The notes under the pieces are model-generated. The model made no database searches and was not told where the DNA came from. It was given only the letters and a program-made list of their open reading frames with translations. From CAXMRP01 sp965216515 (lineage in GTDB: Bacteria > Pseudomonadota > Alphaproteobacteria > Rhizobiales > Afifellaceae), in assembly GCA_965216515.1 (NCBI GenBank), contig OZ244173.1, positions 2,418,001 to 2,482,000 of the forward strand: DNA of 64,000 nucleotides, given 5' to 3'. Shown here piece by piece: positions 62,563 to 64,000 of the stretch; positions within the stretch are counted from its first letter, which is position 1; the number at the start of each line of letters is the position of its first letter. The position numbers and the translations under genes were made by a program.

Positions 62563-63764
62563 TGGCGCGCAGATACGATATTCTCTACCTGTCCGGCGAT
62601 GTGAACATCCACAAAAGCTACGCGTTCGCCAACCTTCAGAGCGGGGAGCGGCAGATTTTCGGCAGCCCCTTTCTGTCGCAGTTCTTTTCCGTTTGCGCGG
62701 ACCGAAATCTGAAATGCCATGTCGTCTCAATCGCCGATGGCGAGGATGAAACGATCGACGGCCATCGCTTCACCTACATCAAGCCGCCATTTTCCGGGCG
62801 TGGATGGGCGTTCTACCATATCGGGCAGCTGATGTTCATGCTGCGCATCCTGATGCTGTGCATACGCGACCGGCCAAAACTGCTGTTGCTGACATATGGC
62901 CGCTATTATTGGTTCGTCTTCGCCCTCGTCCCCTGGTTCGGGACAAAAATCGGAATGGCGCTCCATGCCGTGCTCTGGCCCAAGCTCGATCTCATCCGGT
63001 ACTGGCTGCTGATCCTGCTTCGCCTGTCCCGATCCATGTTCAAGACCCGCGCCCGTTTCATCATGTGCACGTCGGACGATATTGCGCACCAGATTGTCGC
63101 CCTGACCAAAGGGTCGAAAGCTCAAATCCGCGGCTTTCTGCCAACCTGGCCGCCGGAGGACTTTGCCGATCTGGAATCGGACCCGGTCGGAGAACGCGCG
63201 CCGGACGGCTTCTTTCGCGTCATGTACGCCAGCCGTCTGGAGGCGAACAAGGGGATCTTCGACCTTTTGTCGGCGGCGCGCCATATCAAGGATCTCGGTC
63301 ATGACCGCATCCGGTTCGACATTTGCGGGGCGGGGCATGCCGAGGACCGGGTCAGGGGAAAGGTCGGCGATCTGGGACTGGGCGACGTGGTCACGGTCCA
63401 CGGACACTGCGAGAAGAACCGCATGCGCGAACTTTACCGGCGCTGCGACACTGTTGTCGTTCCGACCCGGACCGATTTCACCGAGGGTTACAACATGGTG
63501 GTCGCCGAAGGCATCCTGTGGCGCAAGCCGGTGATTACATCGGAAGTGTGCCTGCCCATCGGCTCCGGATTGGACGAGGCGGTCCTGCGCGTGCGTCCGA
63601 ATGTCTGGGAGGCTTACGCCGACGCGATCATCCGGCTGTTCCGGGACGACGGCCTCTATCAGGCCAAGGCCTCCGCAACGGTGGCGCTGCGCGGCCAGTT
63701 CCTCGACGAAACGCGCTCATGGGGCCACGTGTTTTCGCGATGTCTGGACGATATCGGCCTGTAG
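62562..63764 (+). CDS. GT-B glycosyltransferase
   Basis: About 400-residue glycosyltransferase. The N-terminal half, with ILYLSGDVNIHKSYAFANLQ and a central hydrophobic stretch (LLLTYGRYYWFVFALVPWFG) that may be membrane-attached, is unusual. The C-terminal half is a clear donor-binding domain: FRVMYASRLEANKGIFDLLS and RCDTVVVPTRTDFTEGYNMV followed by AEGILWRKPVITSEV. The ATG at 62562 overlaps the preceding stop and has AAGGGG ten bases before it. It is translationally coupled to the first GT-B gene; the two probably act in consecutive steps. Confidence 0.85.
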   Translation: MARRYDILYLSGDVNIHKSYAFANLQSGERQIFGSPFLSQFFSVCADRNLKCHVVSIADGEDETIDGHRFTYIKPPFSGRGWAFYHIGQLMFMLRILMLCIRDRPKLLLLTYGRYYWFVFALVPWFGTKIGMALHAVLWPKLDLIRYWLLILLRLSRSMFKTRARFIMCTSDDIAHQIVALTKGSKAQIRGFLPTWPPEDFADLESDPVGERAPDGFFRVMYASRLEANKGIFDLLSAARHIKDLGHDRIRFDICGAGHAEDRVRGKVGDLGLGDVVTVHGHCEKNRMRELYRRCDTVVVPTRTDFTEGYNMVVAEGILWRKPVITSEVCLPIGSGLDEAVLRVRPNVWEAYADAIIRLFRDDGLYQAKASATVALRGQFLDETRSWGHVFSRCLDDIGL

Positions 63765-63798
63765 CGCCGCCCGCCGGAGGATGACCGCCGGAAAACGG

Positions 63799-64000
63799 CT
63801 ACCGCGTTGCCCGATAGTCTTCGATCAGCTTGACGAGATTGACCGCCAGGGCATCATCGATGGCATCCACGAAATGGCCGTCGGCAAGATAGTTTTGCGC
63901 ATTCTCCGTCTCCGCCACCGTGTGCGAACTCAACACCGGGATATCGAGGCGTTTCAGCTCACGCTCCAGCACTTCATGGAGATAGGGCGGCATTCCGAAA
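63799..64000 (-). CDS. C-terminal part of an unidentified protein (cut by window edge)
   Basis: The last 67 or so codons of a minus-strand gene that is still open at position 64000. It reads HEVLERELKRLDIPVLSSHT then AQNYLADGHFVDAIDDALAV and ends KLIEDYRATR. An ATG at 63993 exists, but the frame stays open to the edge, so the true start may be outside. I do not recognise the family. It converges on the last glycosyltransferase gene. Confidence 0.55.
   Translation of the reverse strand, partial: FGMPPYLHEVLERELKRLDIPVLSSHTVAETENAQNYLADGHFVDAIDDALAVNLVKLIEDYRATR

Overview
The window is 64 kb of GC-rich, densely coded bacterial chromosome, most likely from an alphaproteobacterium. Pointers are the RutR/reductive-pyrimidine locus, tripartite tricarboxylate (TctABC) transport, a DUF992 protein, an FNR-type palindrome before hemN, pyruvate carboxylase, and a VPLPA-CTERM/exosortase pair. 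I see no rRNA, tRNA, CRISPR array, phage genes or insertion sequences. Several genes appear to use TTG starts behind good Shine-Dalgarno sequences.

Layout. (1) 1-14.6 kb is a mixed catabolic block: FAD monooxygenase, SDR, a tandem OsmC protein, an amidohydrolase, anaerobic coproporphyrinogen dehydrogenase (hemN, with a perfect FNR-like palindrome upstream), a TPP-dependent decarboxylase-like enzyme, a racemase-family protein, a PhyH dioxygenase, and a minus-strand operon tctC-tctB-tctA-atuA-DUF4387. (2) 14.9-16.3 kb holds two exported proteins (DUF992 and FecR-domain). (3) 16.5-32.7 kb is a divergent pair of transcription units around a RutR-type operator at 25129-25144. Leftward: rutR, an M20 deacylase, a complete peptide-type ABC importer and an aldehyde dehydrogenase. 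Rightward: a cupin, a beta-ureidopropionase-like amidase, dihydropyrimidinase and a four-component NMT1/THI5-type ABC importer, closed by a strong terminator. A small, AT-richer ORF sits inside the rightward unit. (4) 32.8-41.6 kb contains pyruvate carboxylase, a small lipoprotein, a glutathionyl-hydroquinone-reductase-like GST, an ABC exporter pair, a small membrane protein and an alpha/beta hydrolase. (5) 41.6-46.3 kb is one giant multidomain regulator (SARP-like N-terminus, alpha/beta hydrolase, degenerate cyclase, AAA ATPase, TPR).

(6) 46.5-63.8 kb is an exopolysaccharide/protein-sorting locus: rmlA and rmlB for dTDP-sugar synthesis, a VPLPA-CTERM substrate protein, the matching exosortase (XrtD type, fused to EpsI), a WecB/TagA-type glycosyltransferase fused to a STAS domain, a PrsT-like TPR lipoprotein, a GT2 enzyme, a Gfo/Idh/MocA-epimerase fusion, a GH9 hydrolase and two GT-B glycosyltransferases. 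The genes suggest that a secreted polysaccharide is assembled while VPLPA-tagged proteins are sorted to the envelope. A gene running off the right edge is unidentified.

The most interesting parts are the XrtD/VPLPA-polysaccharide locus with its unusual fusions, the RutR-centred divergon that joins pyrimidine catabolism to a peptide importer/deacylase/ALDH unit, and the giant hydrolase-pseudocyclase-ATPase regulator. All functions are read from sequence motifs and remembered family features; no database search was run.
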